Assembly: GCF_004217415.1 (NCBI RefSeq)
Contig: NZ_SHLI01000001.1
Location: 1-64,000, forward strand
Direction of reading: 5' to 3'
DNA length: 64,000 nucleotides
Origin: Spiribacter vilamensis
Lineage (GTDB): Bacteria; Pseudomonadota; Gammaproteobacteria; Nitrococcales; Nitrococcaceae
Below are positions 9,289 through 18,957 of this stretch, one piece after another. Both the position numbers and the translations under genes were made by a program. Positions within the stretch are counted from its first letter, which is position 1. Each line of letters opens with the position of its first letter. The notes below the pieces were generated by a model. That model was not told the origin of the DNA and did no database searches. It saw nothing but the letters and a program-made list of their open reading frames with translations.

Positions 9289-10635
9289 GTGGCCGGGCCA
9301 TCCGCCAACGCCGGTTCACTCGGGGGCGTGGGTCGCCTGACGGAGGTCCGTCAGCGGCTTACCTTCGTTGTGATCGCTCTGGTGATCTACCGGCTGGGTG
9401 CGCATATCACCATCCCGGGGATCGATCAGGGCGCGCTTGCGGACATGTTCGAGCAACAGTCGGGAACGATCCTCGACATGTTCAACATGTTCTCAGGCGG
9501 GGCGCTGGGCCGGCTCTCGATTTTCGCGCTGGGTGTGATGCCCTATATCTCGGCGTCAATCATCATGCAGTTGATGACCGCCGTGGTGCCCAAACTCAAG
9601 CAACTGCGCAGCGAGGGTGAGCAGGGCCGCCGGGCGATTACCAAGTACACGCGCTACGGCACGCTGGGCTTGGCGCTGTTCCAGGGAATCGGTATCACCG
9701 TTGCGCTGCAGAATCAGGGCGTCGTGCTCAACCCCGGGCCCATGTTCGTGTTTATCGGGACTACGACGCTGGTTACCGGGACGATGTTCCTGATGTGGCT
9801 GGGTGAGCAGATCACCGAGCGGGGCATCGGCAACGGCATCTCGCTAATCATTTTCGCAGGTATCGTCGCGGGGCTGCCGTCGGCACTCGGCGGCACGCTC
9901 GAGCTTACCCGGACGGGTGAGCTGGGTATTCCTACGGTTTTGCTCCTGCTCGTGCTCGCGGTGAGCGTTATCTGGTTCATCGTGTTCATGGAGCGCGGCC
10001 AGCGCCGGATAACGATCAACTATGCGCGCCGTCAGCAGGGGCGGAAGATGTACGCGGGTCAGACGAGTCATCTGCCGCTGAAAATCAATATGGCCGGCGT
10101 TATCCCGGCGATTTTCGCCTCGAGCATTATCCTGTTTCCGGCGACGATCGGGCAGTGGTTCGGCGAGATGGAAGGGTTTGCGTGGATGCAGCGTCTCGGG
10201 CAGACGCTCAGCCCCGGACAGCCGCTCTACATTACGTTCTATGCGGCGGCCATCATCTTCTTCTGCTTTTTCTACACCGCACTGGTGTTCAATTCGCGGG
10301 ATACTGCTGACAATCTCAAGCGCTCTGGCGCGTTCATTCCCGGCGTCCGTCCGGGTGAACAGACCTCGCGCTATATCGACAAGGTTATGACGCGACTCAC
10401 GCTGGTGGGCGCGGGATACATCACGGCGGTCTGTCTGCTCCCCGAGTTCCTCATCCTCTACCTCAACGTGCCGTTCTACTTCGGCGGAACCGCGTTGCTC
10501 ATTATCGTAGTAGTGGTGATGGACTTCATGTCGCAGCTTCAGGCCCATCTGGTTTCGCACCAGTACGAGCCGCTGATGAAGAAAGCCAATCTGCAGGCGC
10601 ACGGCCGTGGTGGCGGCAGCGGCCTGGCACGCTGA
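9289..10635 (+). CDS. secY: Sec translocase channel subunit SecY
   Basis: 448 residues with a GTG start directly after the rplO stop. It is an integral membrane protein with ten predicted helices, beginning with [20 protein letters not shown]. Family motifs include [21 protein letters not shown] (plug region), [20 protein letters not shown] and [20 protein letters not shown]. The C-terminus ([16 protein letters not shown]) carries the SecA- and ribosome-contacting tail. SecY with SecE and SecG forms the protein-conducting channel of the inner membrane. Its place inside the ribosomal cluster is conserved across bacteria. Confidence 0.98.
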   Translation: MAGPSANAGSLGGVGRLTEVRQRLTFVVIALVIYRLGAHITIPGIDQGALADMFEQQSGTILDMFNMFSGGALGRLSIFALGVMPYISASIIMQLMTAVVPKLKQLRSEGEQGRRAITKYTRYGTLGLALFQGIGITVALQNQGVVLNPGPMFVFIGTTTLVTGTMFLMWLGEQITERGIGNGISLIIFAGIVAGLPSALGGTLELTRTGELGIPTVLLLLVLAVSVIWFIVFMERGQRRITINYARRQQGRKMYAGQTSHLPLKINMAGVIPAIFASSIILFPATIGQWFGEMEGFAWMQRLGQTLSPGQPLYITFYAAAIIFFCFFYTALVFNSRDTADNLKRSGAFIPGVRPGEQTSRYIDKVMTRLTLVGAGYITAVCLLPEFLILYLNVPFYFGGTALLIIVVVVMDFMSQLQAHLVSHQYEPLMKKANLQAHGRGGGSGLAR

Positions 10636-10658
10636 ACAGGAAATTTGGAGACGGGACG

Positions 10659-10775
10659 ATGAAAGTACGTGCCTCAGTCAAGAAAATCTGCCGCAACTGC
10701 AAGGTAATCAAGCGGGGCGGCACGGTAAGGGTGATCTGCACCTCCGATGCCCGACACAAACAGCGTCAGGGCTGA
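10659..10775 (+). CDS. rpmJ: 50S ribosomal protein L36 (zinc-binding type)
   Basis: 38 residues, starting [21 protein letters not shown]11, C14, C27 and H33 form the zinc site, so this is the C+ form. The length is exact for L36. It sits between secY and rpsM as in E. coli, 23 bases after secY, and a promoter follows it in the gap before rpsM. A GGAG Shine-Dalgarno lies at 10647-10650. Confidence 0.96.
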   Translation: MKVRASVKKICRNCKVIKRGGTVRVICTSDARHKQRQG

Positions 10776-10789
10776 CGAAGACGCATATC

Positions 10790-10819
10790 TTGAATGCAAA
10801 TGGGTGATCTGGTTATACT
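10790..10819 (+). promoter_or_regulatory. Sigma70-type promoter of the alpha operon
   Basis: TTGAAT (10790-10795) and TATACT (10814-10819) are separated by 18 bases, the best sigma70-like pair I saw in the window. It lies in the 86-base gap between rpmJ and rpsM. A start near 10826 would give a leader of about 36 bases before the rpsM ATG, with a GGAG RBS at 10849-10852. It would allow the rpsM-rpsK-rpsD-rpoA-rplQ genes to be transcribed separately from the spc genes. Confidence 0.7.
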
Positions 10820-10861
10820 GCCGGGTTTCCGAGTGAAAGAATAATCCTGGAGTAACGGCTC

Positions 10862-11218
10862 ATGGCCCGTATTGCTGGCGTCAACATTCCCGCCAACAAA
10901 CATACAGAGATCGCGCTGACCTCGATTTACGGCGTAGGCCGGACTCGTGCAGCGGCGATCTGCAAATCAGCAGACATCGCGCCGGATCGCAAGATCCGGG
11001 AGCTCACCGATGATGAGCTCGAGCGCCTTCGCGCTGTTATCAATGAATACGCCGTTGAGGGCGACTTGCGCCGTCAGGTGGCCATGGACATCAAGCGGTT
11101 GATGGACATGGGGTGCTATCGCGGCATTCGCCATCGGCGTGGCATGACGGTCCGCGGGCAAAGCACGCAGACCAACGCCCGGACTCGTAAGGGACCGCGT
11201 CGCTCCGTCACCCGTTAA
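10862..11218 (+). CDS. rpsM: 30S ribosomal protein S13
   Basis: 118 residues. [20 protein letters not shown], the helix-hairpin-helix segment [17 protein letters not shown] and the basic tail [20 protein letters not shown] are typical. S13 bridges the subunits and contacts the P-site tRNA. It is the first gene of the alpha operon, preceded by its own promoter and a short leader. Confidence 0.98.
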   Translation: MARIAGVNIPANKHTEIALTSIYGVGRTRAAAICKSADIAPDRKIRELTDDELERLRAVINEYAVEGDLRRQVAMDIKRLMDMGCYRGIRHRRGMTVRGQSTQTNARTRKGPRRSVTR

Positions 11219-11241
11219 CGCAATAGCAGGACAGTTTTTAA

Positions 11242-11631
11242 ATGGCCAAGCCAACCACCCGCACCCGTAAGCGCGTCAAGCGCACGGTTGTCGATGGCAT
11301 CGCGCATATCAACGCGAGCTTCAACAACACGGTAATAACGATTACCGACCGTCAGGGCAATGCGCTCGCCTGGGCCAGTGCCGGCGGCAGCGGTTTCCGT
11401 GGATCACGGAAGAGCACGCCGTTTGCTGCGCAGGTCGCCTCTGAGCGTGCCGGCGAGTCCGCCAAGGATTATGGTCTCAAGAACCTCGAGGTGCGGGTAA
11501 AGGGGCCTGGCCCGGGTCGTGAGTCCGCTGCGCGTGCGCTCAACAATGTCGGTTACCGCATCACCAATATCGAAGACGTGACGCCGATTCCACACAACGG
11601 ATGCCGTCCGCCCAAGAAGCGTCGCGTCTGA
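11242..11631 (+). CDS. rpsK: 30S ribosomal protein S11
   Basis: 129 residues, the E. coli length. [40 protein letters not shown] and the C-terminal signature [16 protein letters not shown] are all present. S11 lies on the 30S platform and forms part of the E site and mRNA exit channel. The gene follows rpsM by 23 bases. Confidence 0.98.
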   Translation: MAKPTTRTRKRVKRTVVDGIAHINASFNNTVITITDRQGNALAWASAGGSGFRGSRKSTPFAAQVASERAGESAKDYGLKNLEVRVKGPGPGRESAARALNNVGYRITNIEDVTPIPHNGCRPPKKRRV

Positions 11632-11647
11632 TCAGGGGACTATAAGA

Positions 11648-12268
11648 ATGGCACGTTACATCGGACCGACCTGTAAGCTCGCCCGCCGCGAGGGAACAGA
11701 CCTTTACCTGAAGAGCGGCGTTCGCTCACTCGACAGCAAGTGCAAGCTCGATACCCCGCCCGGCCAGCACGGTCAGCGTCGGGGGCGGATTTCGGACTAC
11801 GGGCTGCAGCTGCGGGAAAAGCAGAAGGTGCGCCGCATGTACGGTGTGCTCGAGAAGCAGTTCCGCAAGTATTACCGCGAGGCGGACCGTCGCAAGGGCA
11901 ACACGGGTGAAAACCTCCTCCAGCTGCTCGAAACTCGCCTCGATAACGTGGTCTACCGGCTTGGATTTGCCGCGACGCGCGCCGAGGCGCGGCAGCTGGT
12001 GGCGCACCGCGCGGTCATGCACAACGGCCGGACGACCAACGTCGCATCGGCCGAGGTGAAGCCGGGTGACGAGATCGCCATCCGCGAGCGGGCACAAAAG
12101 CAGCTGCGGGTGCAGGCGGCGCTCGAAATGGCCCAGCAGAACGGCGTGCCGGAGTGGCTCGAGGGCGACTCCAAGAATTTCAAGGGAACGTTGAAGCAGC
12201 GGCCGGAGCGCTCGGAGCTCGCTGCAGAGATCAACGAGTCTCTGATTGTCGAGCTTTATTCCAAGTAA
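11648..12268 (+). CDS. rpsD: 30S ribosomal protein S4
   Basis: 206 residues. [20 protein letters not shown] at the start, the middle [20 protein letters not shown], and the S4 RNA-binding domain ([20 protein letters not shown], about residues 92-111) are clear. Only C9 and C32 of the zinc-type cysteine set are present, so it is the zinc-free form. S4 nucleates 30S body assembly and, in E. coli, represses the alpha operon by binding an mRNA pseudoknot. The 36-base leader inferred here seems too short for that fold. Confidence 0.98.
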   Translation: MARYIGPTCKLARREGTDLYLKSGVRSLDSKCKLDTPPGQHGQRRGRISDYGLQLREKQKVRRMYGVLEKQFRKYYREADRRKGNTGENLLQLLETRLDNVVYRLGFAATRAEARQLVAHRAVMHNGRTTNVASAEVKPGDEIAIRERAQKQLRVQAALEMAQQNGVPEWLEGDSKNFKGTLKQRPERSELAAEINESLIVELYSK

Positions 12269-12307
12269 TGTCGCGAGCGGCGTCATTACCGATCAGGAGT
12301 GGTATTC

Positions 12308-13306
12308 ATGCAGGGTCAGTTTAAGGACTTCCTTAAACCCCGAGTGGTCGAGGTGGATGCGGTTAGCGATAGCCGCGCCCGCATCACGCTCGAGCCGCTT
12401 GAGCGCGGTTTCGGTCACACGTTGGGCAACGCGCTGCGGCGTGTCCTTCTTTCCTCCATGCCAGGGTTCGCAGTGACCGAAGTGGAAATCGACGGCGTAC
12501 TGCACGAGTACACGGCGATGGACGGGGTTCAGGAAGATGTCGTCGACATCCTGCTCAATCTCAAAGGGCTGGCGGTTCGGCTTTCCGGCCGGGAGACGGC
12601 CACACTTCGACTGAACAAGAAGGGTCCCGGTGCGGTGACGGCGGCGGACATCGCCGACGAGCAGCATATCGAGGTGAAAAACCCCGATCTGGTCATTTGC
12701 AATCTCACCAAGGCCGGCGAGATCAGCATGTCCATTACGGTAGCGAGCGGACGGGGTTACGAGCCGGCAACGGCCCGGGACCCTGAAGAAGAGCGCACCA
12801 TCGGCCGGCTCGCTGTCGATGCGACCTACAGCCCGGTGCGTCGCGTCTCGTACAACGTCGAAAGCGCGCGCGTCGAGCAGCGCACCGACCTCGACAAGCT
12901 CGTCATGGATGTCGAGACCAGCGGGGTTATGGAGCCGGAAGAGGCGGTGCGACTGGCCGCGGGTGTTCTCCGCGATCAGATGTCCGTGTTCGTCGATCTG
13001 GAAGGGGGCGAGGGCGCCTCCCAGCCCCGGCGCAAGGAGCCGGATGTGGATCCGGTACTGCTGCGGCCAATCGATGACCTCGAGCTGACGGTTCGCTCGG
13101 CGAACTGCCTCAAGGCGGAGAGCATTCATTACGTGGGTGATCTCGTCCAGCGCACCGAGGTCGAATTGCTGAAGACGCCCAATCTGGGTAAGAAGTCACT
13201 CAACGAAATCAAGGAAGTCCTGGCACAGAACGGGCTTCAGCTCGGCATGCGGCTCGAGAACTGGCCGCCGGCCAGTCTCGAAGACAGCAGCCGGGCCATG
13301 GGTTAA
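12308..13306 (+). CDS. rpoA: RNA polymerase alpha subunit
   Basis: 332 residues from the ATG at 12308, which has AGGAG 8 bases upstream and matches the E. coli start (MQG..FLKPR). An in-frame GTG at 12299 would add three residues but overlaps the RBS. The N-terminal dimerisation domain has [20 protein letters not shown] (residues about 28-47) and [20 protein letters not shown]; the C-terminal domain, ending near residue 320, has [20 protein letters not shown] and the helix-hairpin-helix [20 protein letters not shown]. The alpha dimer scaffolds the polymerase and its C-terminal domain binds UP elements and activators. Confidence 0.98.
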   Translation: MQGQFKDFLKPRVVEVDAVSDSRARITLEPLERGFGHTLGNALRRVLLSSMPGFAVTEVEIDGVLHEYTAMDGVQEDVVDILLNLKGLAVRLSGRETATLRLNKKGPGAVTAADIADEQHIEVKNPDLVICNLTKAGEISMSITVASGRGYEPATARDPEEERTIGRLAVDATYSPVRRVSYNVESARVEQRTDLDKLVMDVETSGVMEPEEAVRLAAGVLRDQMSVFVDLEGGEGASQPRRKEPDVDPVLLRPIDDLELTVRSANCLKAESIHYVGDLVQRTEVELLKTPNLGKKSLNEIKEVLAQNGLQLGMRLENWPPASLEDSSRAMG

Positions 13307-13318
13307 GGGGAATCACTG

Positions 13319-13714
13319 ATGCGTCATCGTAAAGCCGGACGAAAACTCAATCGGAACAGTTCCCACCGCCAGGCGATGTTCCGGAACATGTCGGCGTCGC
13401 TGTTCGAGCACGAGGCGATTCGGACCACGCTGCCGAAGGCCAAAGAGCTGCGGCGGGTCGCGGAGCCGTTGATCACGCTGGCGGGGAACGACACCACTGC
13501 CAACCGTCGGCTGGCGTTCTCGCGGTTGCGGAACAAGGCGATTGTCAGCAAGTTGTTTGACGAGCTCGGACCGCGTTACAACGAGCGTCCCGGCGGCTAT
13601 CTGCGGATCCTGAAGGCGGGCTACCGCGCCGGTGACAATGCGCCGATGGCGTTCGTCGAGCTGGTCGACCGTCCCGTCGTCGAGGAAGATGACGATCAGG
13701 AAGAGGTGGCCTAG
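13319..13714 (+). CDS. rplQ: 50S ribosomal protein L17
   Basis: 131 residues. [20 protein letters not shown] and the family signature segment [20 protein letters not shown] are unmistakable. The C-terminal tail is strongly acidic ([12 protein letters not shown]), consistent with a salt-adapted proteome. L17 lies near the tunnel exit. It is the last gene of the alpha operon and is followed by an intrinsic terminator 40 bases later. Confidence 0.98.
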   Translation: MRHRKAGRKLNRNSSHRQAMFRNMSASLFEHEAIRTTLPKAKELRRVAEPLITLAGNDTTANRRLAFSRLRNKAIVSKLFDELGPRYNERPGGYLRILKAGYRAGDNAPMAFVELVDRPVVEEDDDQEEVA

Positions 13715-13753
13715 GGCAACCGGCGGATTAACCGGCCCTCGGCCGGTACCGGC

Positions 13754-13779
13754 AAAAGCCGCCTTCGGGCGGCTTTTTT
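13754..13779 (+). terminator. Intrinsic terminator of the alpha operon
   Basis: AAAA, then GCCGCC (13758-13763), a TTCG tetraloop and GGCGGC (13768-13773), followed by TTTTTT (13774-13779). The stem is perfect, with a very stable UUCG loop and a full U tract, so this is a strong Rho-independent terminator ending the long ribosomal transcription unit. A second inverted repeat, ACCGGCC/GGCCGGT, lies just upstream. Confidence 0.95.
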
Positions 13780-13822
13780 GTGTCGGGCACCGATCCTCGT
13801 ACGGTCGGACGGCGTCTTCTGC

Positions 13823-13828
13823 TAGACT
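13823..13828 (+). promoter_or_regulatory. Candidate -10 element of mdh
   Basis: TAGACT (four of six positions as in TATAAT) lies 27 bases ahead of the mdh ATG and just after the ribosomal terminator, where a new promoter is required. No good -35 is visible 16-18 bases upstream. A GGAGG RBS (13845-13849) follows. The same hexamer occurs ahead of the gene at 35125. Confidence 0.4.
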
Positions 13829-13855
13829 TTCGGAAATTATTGATGGAGGAGTCCC

Positions 13856-14836
13856 ATGAAGACACCTGTACGTGTAGCGGTCACCGGCGCCGCCGGCCAG
13901 ATCGGTTATAGCCTTCTATTTCGCATTGCCTCGGGCGATATGCTCGGGTCCGATCAGCCGGTGATCCTGCAGCTCCTCGAAGTGCCGCCGGCCATGGACG
14001 CCGTGCAGGGTGTCATGATGGAACTTGACGACTGCGCGTTTCCGCTGGTCGCCGGCCTGCAGGCGAGTGACAAGCCCGAAGAGGCATTCAAAGACGCTGA
14101 CTATATCCTCCTGGTAGGCGCCAAGCCGCGCGGACCGGGCATGGAGCGGAAGGATCTCCTCGAGGCGAATGCGGCGATCTTCTCCGGCCAGGGGCAGGCC
14201 ATGAATGCGGTGGCCAGCCGTGACGTGCGCGTTCTCGCCGTGGGCAATCCCGCGAACACGAATGCCCTGATCGCCCGGCATAACGCGCCGGATCTTGATC
14301 CGCGGTCATTCACCGCGATGACCCGCCTCGATCACAACCGCGCGCTGGCCCAGCTCGCGAATCGCACGGGCAGTCATGTCACCGGTATCGAGCGGTTGAC
14401 GGTCTGGGGTAATCACTCCGCCACGCAATACCCGGACATTACCCACGCGGTAGTGGATGGTAAGGCGGCCACCGAGCTGGTCGATCAGGACTGGCTTGAA
14501 GAGAGCTTTATTCCCACGGTTCAGCAGCGTGGCGCCGCCATCATCAAGGCCCGAGGCCAGTCAAGCGCCGCCTCTGCCGCCAGCGCCGCCATTGATCACA
14601 TGCGTGACTGGACGCTGGGGACGACGGGTGATGACTGGGTCAGCATGGCCATCTCCTCGGATGGTAGCTACGGCATCACCGAGGGGCTGATCTACTCATT
14701 CCCGGTTCGCTGCGTTGACGGGCGTTACGAGATCGTTCAGGGGCTCGAGATCAATGATTTCTCCCGCGAGCGCATGAGCGCCACCGAGCAGGAGCTTGTC
14801 GAGGAGCGTGACGCAGTCAAGCATCTGCTCCCCTGA
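13856..14836 (+). CDS. mdh: Malate dehydrogenase (NAD-dependent)
   Basis: 326 residues, the length of the cytosolic-type malate dehydrogenases found in many proteobacteria and actinobacteria rather than the 312-residue E. coli type. The Rossmann motif [20 protein letters not shown] is at residues 10-29, the nucleotide-binding [11 protein letters not shown] near 123-133, and the catalytic histidine in [12 protein letters not shown]. It oxidises malate to oxaloacetate in the TCA cycle in the cytoplasm. Preceded by GGAGG and a candidate -10. Its last 20 bases overlap tail-to-tail with uvrA on the other strand. Confidence 0.96.
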   Translation: MKTPVRVAVTGAAGQIGYSLLFRIASGDMLGSDQPVILQLLEVPPAMDAVQGVMMELDDCAFPLVAGLQASDKPEEAFKDADYILLVGAKPRGPGMERKDLLEANAAIFSGQGQAMNAVASRDVRVLAVGNPANTNALIARHNAPDLDPRSFTAMTRLDHNRALAQLANRTGSHVTGIERLTVWGNHSATQYPDITHAVVDGKAATELVDQDWLEESFIPTVQQRGAAIIKARGQSSAASAASAAIDHMRDWTLGTTGDDWVSMAISSDGSYGITEGLIYSFPVRCVDGRYEIVQGLEINDFSRERMSATEQELVEERDAVKHLLP

Positions 14837-17654
14837 GCAACGGGGCGAGATAGCGACCGGTATGCGATTGCGGCTCCGTCGCGACGCTCTCCGGCGTGCC
14901 GGTCGCGATGATGCGGCCACCGCCTCCGCCACCCTCGGGTCCCAGGTCGATCAGCCAGTCGCAGGTCTTGATCACATCGAGGTTATGCTCGATGACCACC
15001 AGCGTGTTGCCCTCGTCGCGTAGTCGGTGCAGGACCTCGAGCAGCTGGGCGATGTCATGGAAATGCAGACCGGTGGTGGGTTCGTCGAGGATATAGAGCG
15101 TCTGCCCGGTGCTCTGGCGGGACAGCTCGCGCGCCAGCTTGATTCGCTGCGCCTCGCCACCGGAGAGGGTGACGGCGTTCTGACCGAGCTTGACGTAGCC
15201 CAGCCCCACCTCGACCAGCGTGCGCAGCTTGCGGGCGAGCGCCGGGATGCTCGAAAAGATCTCCAGGGCCTCGCCAACGCTCATCTCGAGTACATCGGCA
15301 ATGGTATGGCCGCGATAGCGGATCTCGAGTGTCTCGCGGTTGTAGCGGGCGCCCCGACAGGTGTCGCAGGGGACGTAGACATCCGGCAGGAAGTGCATGG
15401 CGACCCGGATCACCCCATCGCCCTGGCATGCCTCGCAACGCCCGCCGCGGACGTTGAAGCTGAAGCGCCCGGCGCCGTAGCCCCGTGAGCGGGCCTCGGC
15501 CGTGGCGGCGAAGAGTTCGCGAATCGGCGTGAAAAGCCCGGTATAGGTGGCGGGGTTGGAGCGCGGTGTCTTGCCGATGGGGCTCTGGTCGATATCCACG
15601 ACCTTGTCGAAATGCTCGAGCCCGTCGATGGCCTCGCAGTCCGCCGGCGCTGCGTCGGCGCGATTGAGCGCGGCGGCCGCGGCCGGGTACAGCGTGCCGT
15701 TGATCAAGGTCGACTTGCCCGAACCGGAGACACCGGTAATGCCGATCATCAGCCCTGCCGGGAGGCTCGCATCCACCGACTGCAGGTTATGCCCGCGAGC
15801 GCGGCGGATATGGATCATGCGCGCCGGATCGGGGGCGTTACGCTGTACCGGCACGGCGATTTGACGGCGACCGGCCAGATAATCACCGGTCAGCGAGCCC
15901 GGAGTATCCATCAGCGTGGCGGCGGTGCCAGCGGCGATCACCGCGCCGCCCTCGTGACCCGCGCCGGGACCCATGTCAACAATATAATCGGCGGCACGGA
16001 TGGCGTCCTCATCGTGCTCGACGACGATCACCGTATTATCCAGATCACGCAGATGCCGGAGTGTATCCAGCAGGCGGTTGTTATCGCGCTGGTGCAGCCC
16101 GATCGAGGGTTCATCGAGGACATACATCACCCCGACCAGTCCCGCGCCGATCTGGCTCGCTAGCCGGATCCGCTGCGCCTCGCCGCCGGACAGGGTATCG
16201 GCGCTGCGCTCCAGGCTCAGGTAATCGAGCCCCACGTTCACAAGGAACCGCAGACGCTGACCGATCTCGCGGAGGATGCTCTCGGCAATGGTGGCGCGGG
16301 CACCGGTCAGGTCCAGTTCCGCCATGACCCGGGCCGCCTCGCCGATGGACAGCGCGTTGATCCCCGCCACGTCGTAATCGGCTACGGTGACATGGCGCGC
16401 AGCCGCATTGAGGCGACTGCCATTGCAGTCCGGGCAGGTGCGGCGGGTCAGATAACGGGCCAGCTCATCGCGGACGGCCGTGGATTCGGTCTCGCGATAG
16501 CGGCGGGTCATATTGTTCAGCACACCCTCGAACGGATGCTCGCTGATCTGGCCACGACCCCGGCGGGCCCCGGCGTAATGGAACCGGATGAGCGTCTCGC
16601 CACTGCCGTAGAGAAGGATCTGTTGAATGTTCTCGGGCAGCGACCGCCACGGCGTATCGACATCGAACCCGTAATGGCTCGCCAGGTCGTTGATTATCTG
16701 GCCGTAGTAGGCGTTGCGACGATCCCAGCCGCGGACCGCACCGGCTGCCAGGGATAGCTCGGGATGGGCGACGACGCGCGCCGGATCGAAGAATTGCTCC
16801 ACGCCCAGCCCGTCACAGGTCGGACAGGCGCCCTGGGGGTTGTTGAAGGAGAAAAGCCGTGGCTCCAGCTCGGCGATGGCGTAGCCGCACTCGGGGCAGG
16901 CATAGCGCGCCGAGAATACCAGCGGCGGGTGATCGGCATCGTCGATATCGGCGAGCTCCGCAACATCGTCACCAAGCGCTAGACAGGTCTCCACCGAATC
17001 CGCCAGCCGGATCGCCAGGTCGGGCCGGATCCGGAAGCGGTCGACCACCACATCGATGTCGTGGGGGGTGTTGGCGTCGAGCGCGGGCAGTTCGTCGAGA
17101 TCCACCACCCGGCCGTCCACCCGTGCCCGCACGAACCCCTGGTTGCGCAAATCGGCGAATACCTCGCGCTGCTCGCCCTTGCGGCCGCGGATGCGGGGTG
17201 CGAGCAGCATGTAGCGCCGATCGTCGGGCTGGGCGAGGATCTGATCGACCATTTCGCTTACCGTTTGCGCCTCGAGCGCATGGCCATGGGTGGGACAGTG
17301 CGGCGTGCCGGCGCGGGCAAACAAAAGCCGCAGGTAGTCGTGGATCTCGGTGGCCGTCCCCACGGTGGAGCGCGGGTTGTGGGAGGTGGACTTCTGCTCG
17401 ATGGCGATCGCCGGTGACAACCCCTCGATATGGTCGACGTCGGGTTTGTCCATCATCGACAGGAACTGACGGGCGTAGGCCGAGAGTGATTCGACATAAC
17501 GCCGCTGGCCCTCGGCGTAGAGGGTGTCGAAGGCGAGCGACGACTTGCCGGAACCGGACAGCCCGGTGATGACGATCAGCTTGCCACGCGGCAGTGTGAG
17601 GTGCAGGTCGCGCAGGTTATGGGTACGCGCGCCTTCAATGACGATTGAGTCCAT
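14817..17654 (-). CDS. uvrA: Excinuclease ABC subunit A
   Basis: 945 residues from the ATG at 17654 ([20 protein letters not shown]). Two ABC ATPase modules are visible: Walker [10 protein letters not shown] at about 31-39 and GVSGSGKST in the second half, each with an LSGGEAQR signature. Zinc-binding cysteine pairs are in [26 protein letters not shown] and [16 protein letters not shown]. UvrA recognises bulky DNA damage and loads UvrB in nucleotide excision repair. The frame remains open 47 codons further upstream, but that part has no family similarity. The 3' end overlaps mdh by 20 bases. Confidence 0.97.
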   Translation of the reverse strand: MDSIVIEGARTHNLRDLHLTLPRGKLIVITGLSGSGKSSLAFDTLYAEGQRRYVESLSAYARQFLSMMDKPDVDHIEGLSPAIAIEQKSTSHNPRSTVGTATEIHDYLRLLFARAGTPHCPTHGHALEAQTVSEMVDQILAQPDDRRYMLLAPRIRGRKGEQREVFADLRNQGFVRARVDGRVVDLDELPALDANTPHDIDVVVDRFRIRPDLAIRLADSVETCLALGDDVAELADIDDADHPPLVFSARYACPECGYAIAELEPRLFSFNNPQGACPTCDGLGVEQFFDPARVVAHPELSLAAGAVRGWDRRNAYYGQIINDLASHYGFDVDTPWRSLPENIQQILLYGSGETLIRFHYAGARRGRGQISEHPFEGVLNNMTRRYRETESTAVRDELARYLTRRTCPDCNGSRLNAAARHVTVADYDVAGINALSIGEAARVMAELDLTGARATIAESILREIGQRLRFLVNVGLDYLSLERSADTLSGGEAQRIRLASQIGAGLVGVMYVLDEPSIGLHQRDNNRLLDTLRHLRDLDNTVIVVEHDEDAIRAADYIVDMGPGAGHEGGAVIAAGTAATLMDTPGSLTGDYLAGRRQIAVPVQRNAPDPARMIHIRRARGHNLQSVDASLPAGLMIGITGVSGSGKSTLINGTLYPAAAAALNRADAAPADCEAIDGLEHFDKVVDIDQSPIGKTPRSNPATYTGLFTPIRELFAATAEARSRGYGAGRFSFNVRGGRCEACQGDGVIRVAMHFLPDVYVPCDTCRGARYNRETLEIRYRGHTIADVLEMSVGEALEIFSSIPALARKLRTLVEVGLGYVKLGQNAVTLSGGEAQRIKLARELSRQSTGQTLYILDEPTTGLHFHDIAQLLEVLHRLRDEGNTLVVIEHNLDVIKTCDWLIDLGPEGGGGGGRIIATGTPESVATEPQSHTGRYLAPLLRGADA

Positions 17655-17680
17655 GGGCTTCCCGGATCGGACAATTTGAT

Positions 17681-17686
17681 AGTATA
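17681..17686 (-). promoter_or_regulatory. Candidate -10 element of uvrA
   Basis: On the minus strand this reads TATACT, about 27 bases ahead of the uvrA ATG. No convincing -35 is seen at the proper spacing. I looked for a LexA-type CTGT-N8-ACAG box in the 67-base gap between uvrA and the divergent transporter gene and saw none. Confidence 0.4.
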
Positions 17687-17721
17687 GCGCGCCAGTACTC
17701 ACTCGACCGACAGGGGAAAAT

Positions 17722-18957
17722 GTGCACGGCAAAGAGCCATCCAGCGCCGGGTCGATGAATTCGGCGGAACGTCGGGCCACGGCGGGCCTCGCCACGATCT
17801 TTGGCCTGCGGATGCTGGGATTGTTCCTGATCCTCCCGGTCTTCGCGATTTACGGCACCGAGCTGACCGGGGCGACACCGGCGTTGATCGGGCTCGCCGT
17901 CGGCGCCTACGGGCTCACACAGGCCCTTCTGCAGATCCCGTTCGGCATGCTCTCGGATCGCATCGGGCGTCGGCCGGTGATCGTGTTCGGGCTTTTGATC
18001 TTCGCGCTCGGCAGTGGCGTGGCCGCCGAGGCGCAGAGCATTCATGGCGTGATCCTGGGACGGGCGTTGCAGGGCTGCGGCGCGATTGCCGCCGCCGTCA
18101 TGGCACTCGCCGCCGATCTGACCCGCGATCGGCAGCGCACCAAGTCCATGGCGGTCATCGGCATCAGCGTCGGGGCCGCGTTCATGATCGCGCTGGTGGC
18201 AGGGCCGGCGATTGCCGCCCAGGCCGGACTGGCCGGAGTCTTCTGGGCGACCGCCGGACTGGCACTGGTGGCGGTGGCCCTGCTCTACGGCCTCGTGCCG
18301 GCGGGTGGCGAGGTCGCCTTCCGACCCGAGGTCAACGCCCGCGCCGGGGGGCTGCCGATCGTGCTGCGCAGCCCCGATCTGCTGCGCCTGGACCTGGGCG
18401 TGCTGGTCCTGCACCTGGTGCTCACGGCGAGTTTCGTGGTCCTGCCGGTGGTGCTCGAGTCGCGGCTGGGGTTCGCCGGCGGCGATCACTGGAAGATCTA
18501 CATCCCGGTACTGGCGCTGTCGGTGCTGGGCATGGGGGCGCTGATCGGTATCGGCGAGCGGCGCCGGATCCTGCATCGGCTGCTGGCGTTCGTCGCTGCG
18601 CTGGTCATCATCGCCGATCTGATCCTGGCCGGATTCAGCCAGTCCCTGCCGGCGGTGCTGCTGGGGTTGTGGCTGTTTTTCGTGGGCTTTAACACCCTCG
18701 AAGCGAGCCTGCCCTCGCTTTTGACTCGATTCGCACCGGACGGCCTGCGCGGGACGGCGCTGGGCGTCTATTCCACGGCGCAGTTCCTGGGTGCCTTTCT
18801 GGGTGGTGTTCTCGGCGGCGCCATCCAGGGCGCGTATGGCGTGGGCGGCGTATTCATCTTTTGCGCACTGGCGGCGGGGGTGTGGCTGCTGGCCGCCGTC
18901 GGCCTGAGTGCCCCGGCCTCGTACCAGGAAACAACAACTCAAGCGGAGACGACATGA
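17722..18957 (+). CDS. Major facilitator superfamily transporter (uvrA-ssb locus type)
   Basis: 411 residues, 12 predicted membrane helices, starting from a GTG at 17722 with AGGGG 5 bases upstream; an in-frame ATG at 17755 lacks an RBS. Motif A of the MFS reads [16 protein letters not shown] at about residues 74-89. There is no extra C-terminal domain such as the YAM domain of YajR. A transporter of this type lies between uvrA and ssb in Pseudomonas and relatives, so the locus is conserved even though the substrate is unknown. The stop overlaps the sat-cysC start by four bases (ATGA). It may be a drug or metabolite exporter; nothing here fixes the substrate. Confidence 0.9.
   Translation: MHGKEPSSAGSMNSAERRATAGLATIFGLRMLGLFLILPVFAIYGTELTGATPALIGLAVGAYGLTQALLQIPFGMLSDRIGRRPVIVFGLLIFALGSGVAAEAQSIHGVILGRALQGCGAIAAAVMALAADLTRDRQRTKSMAVIGISVGAAFMIALVAGPAIAAQAGLAGVFWATAGLALVAVALLYGLVPAGGEVAFRPEVNARAGGLPIVLRSPDLLRLDLGVLVLHLVLTASFVVLPVVLESRLGFAGGDHWKIYIPVLALSVLGMGALIGIGERRRILHRLLAFVAALVIIADLILAGFSQSLPAVLLGLWLFFVGFNTLEASLPSLLTRFAPDGLRGTALGVYSTAQFLGAFLGGVLGGAIQGAYGVGGVFIFCALAAGVWLLAAVGLSAPASYQETTTQAETT

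Noticed and set aside
17655-17721. LexA (SOS) box between uvrA and the MFS gene, and before ssb
   Set aside because: uvrA and ssb are SOS genes in E. coli, but no CTGT-N8-ACAG or near match was visible in either gap. A clade-specific LexA motif cannot be excluded.
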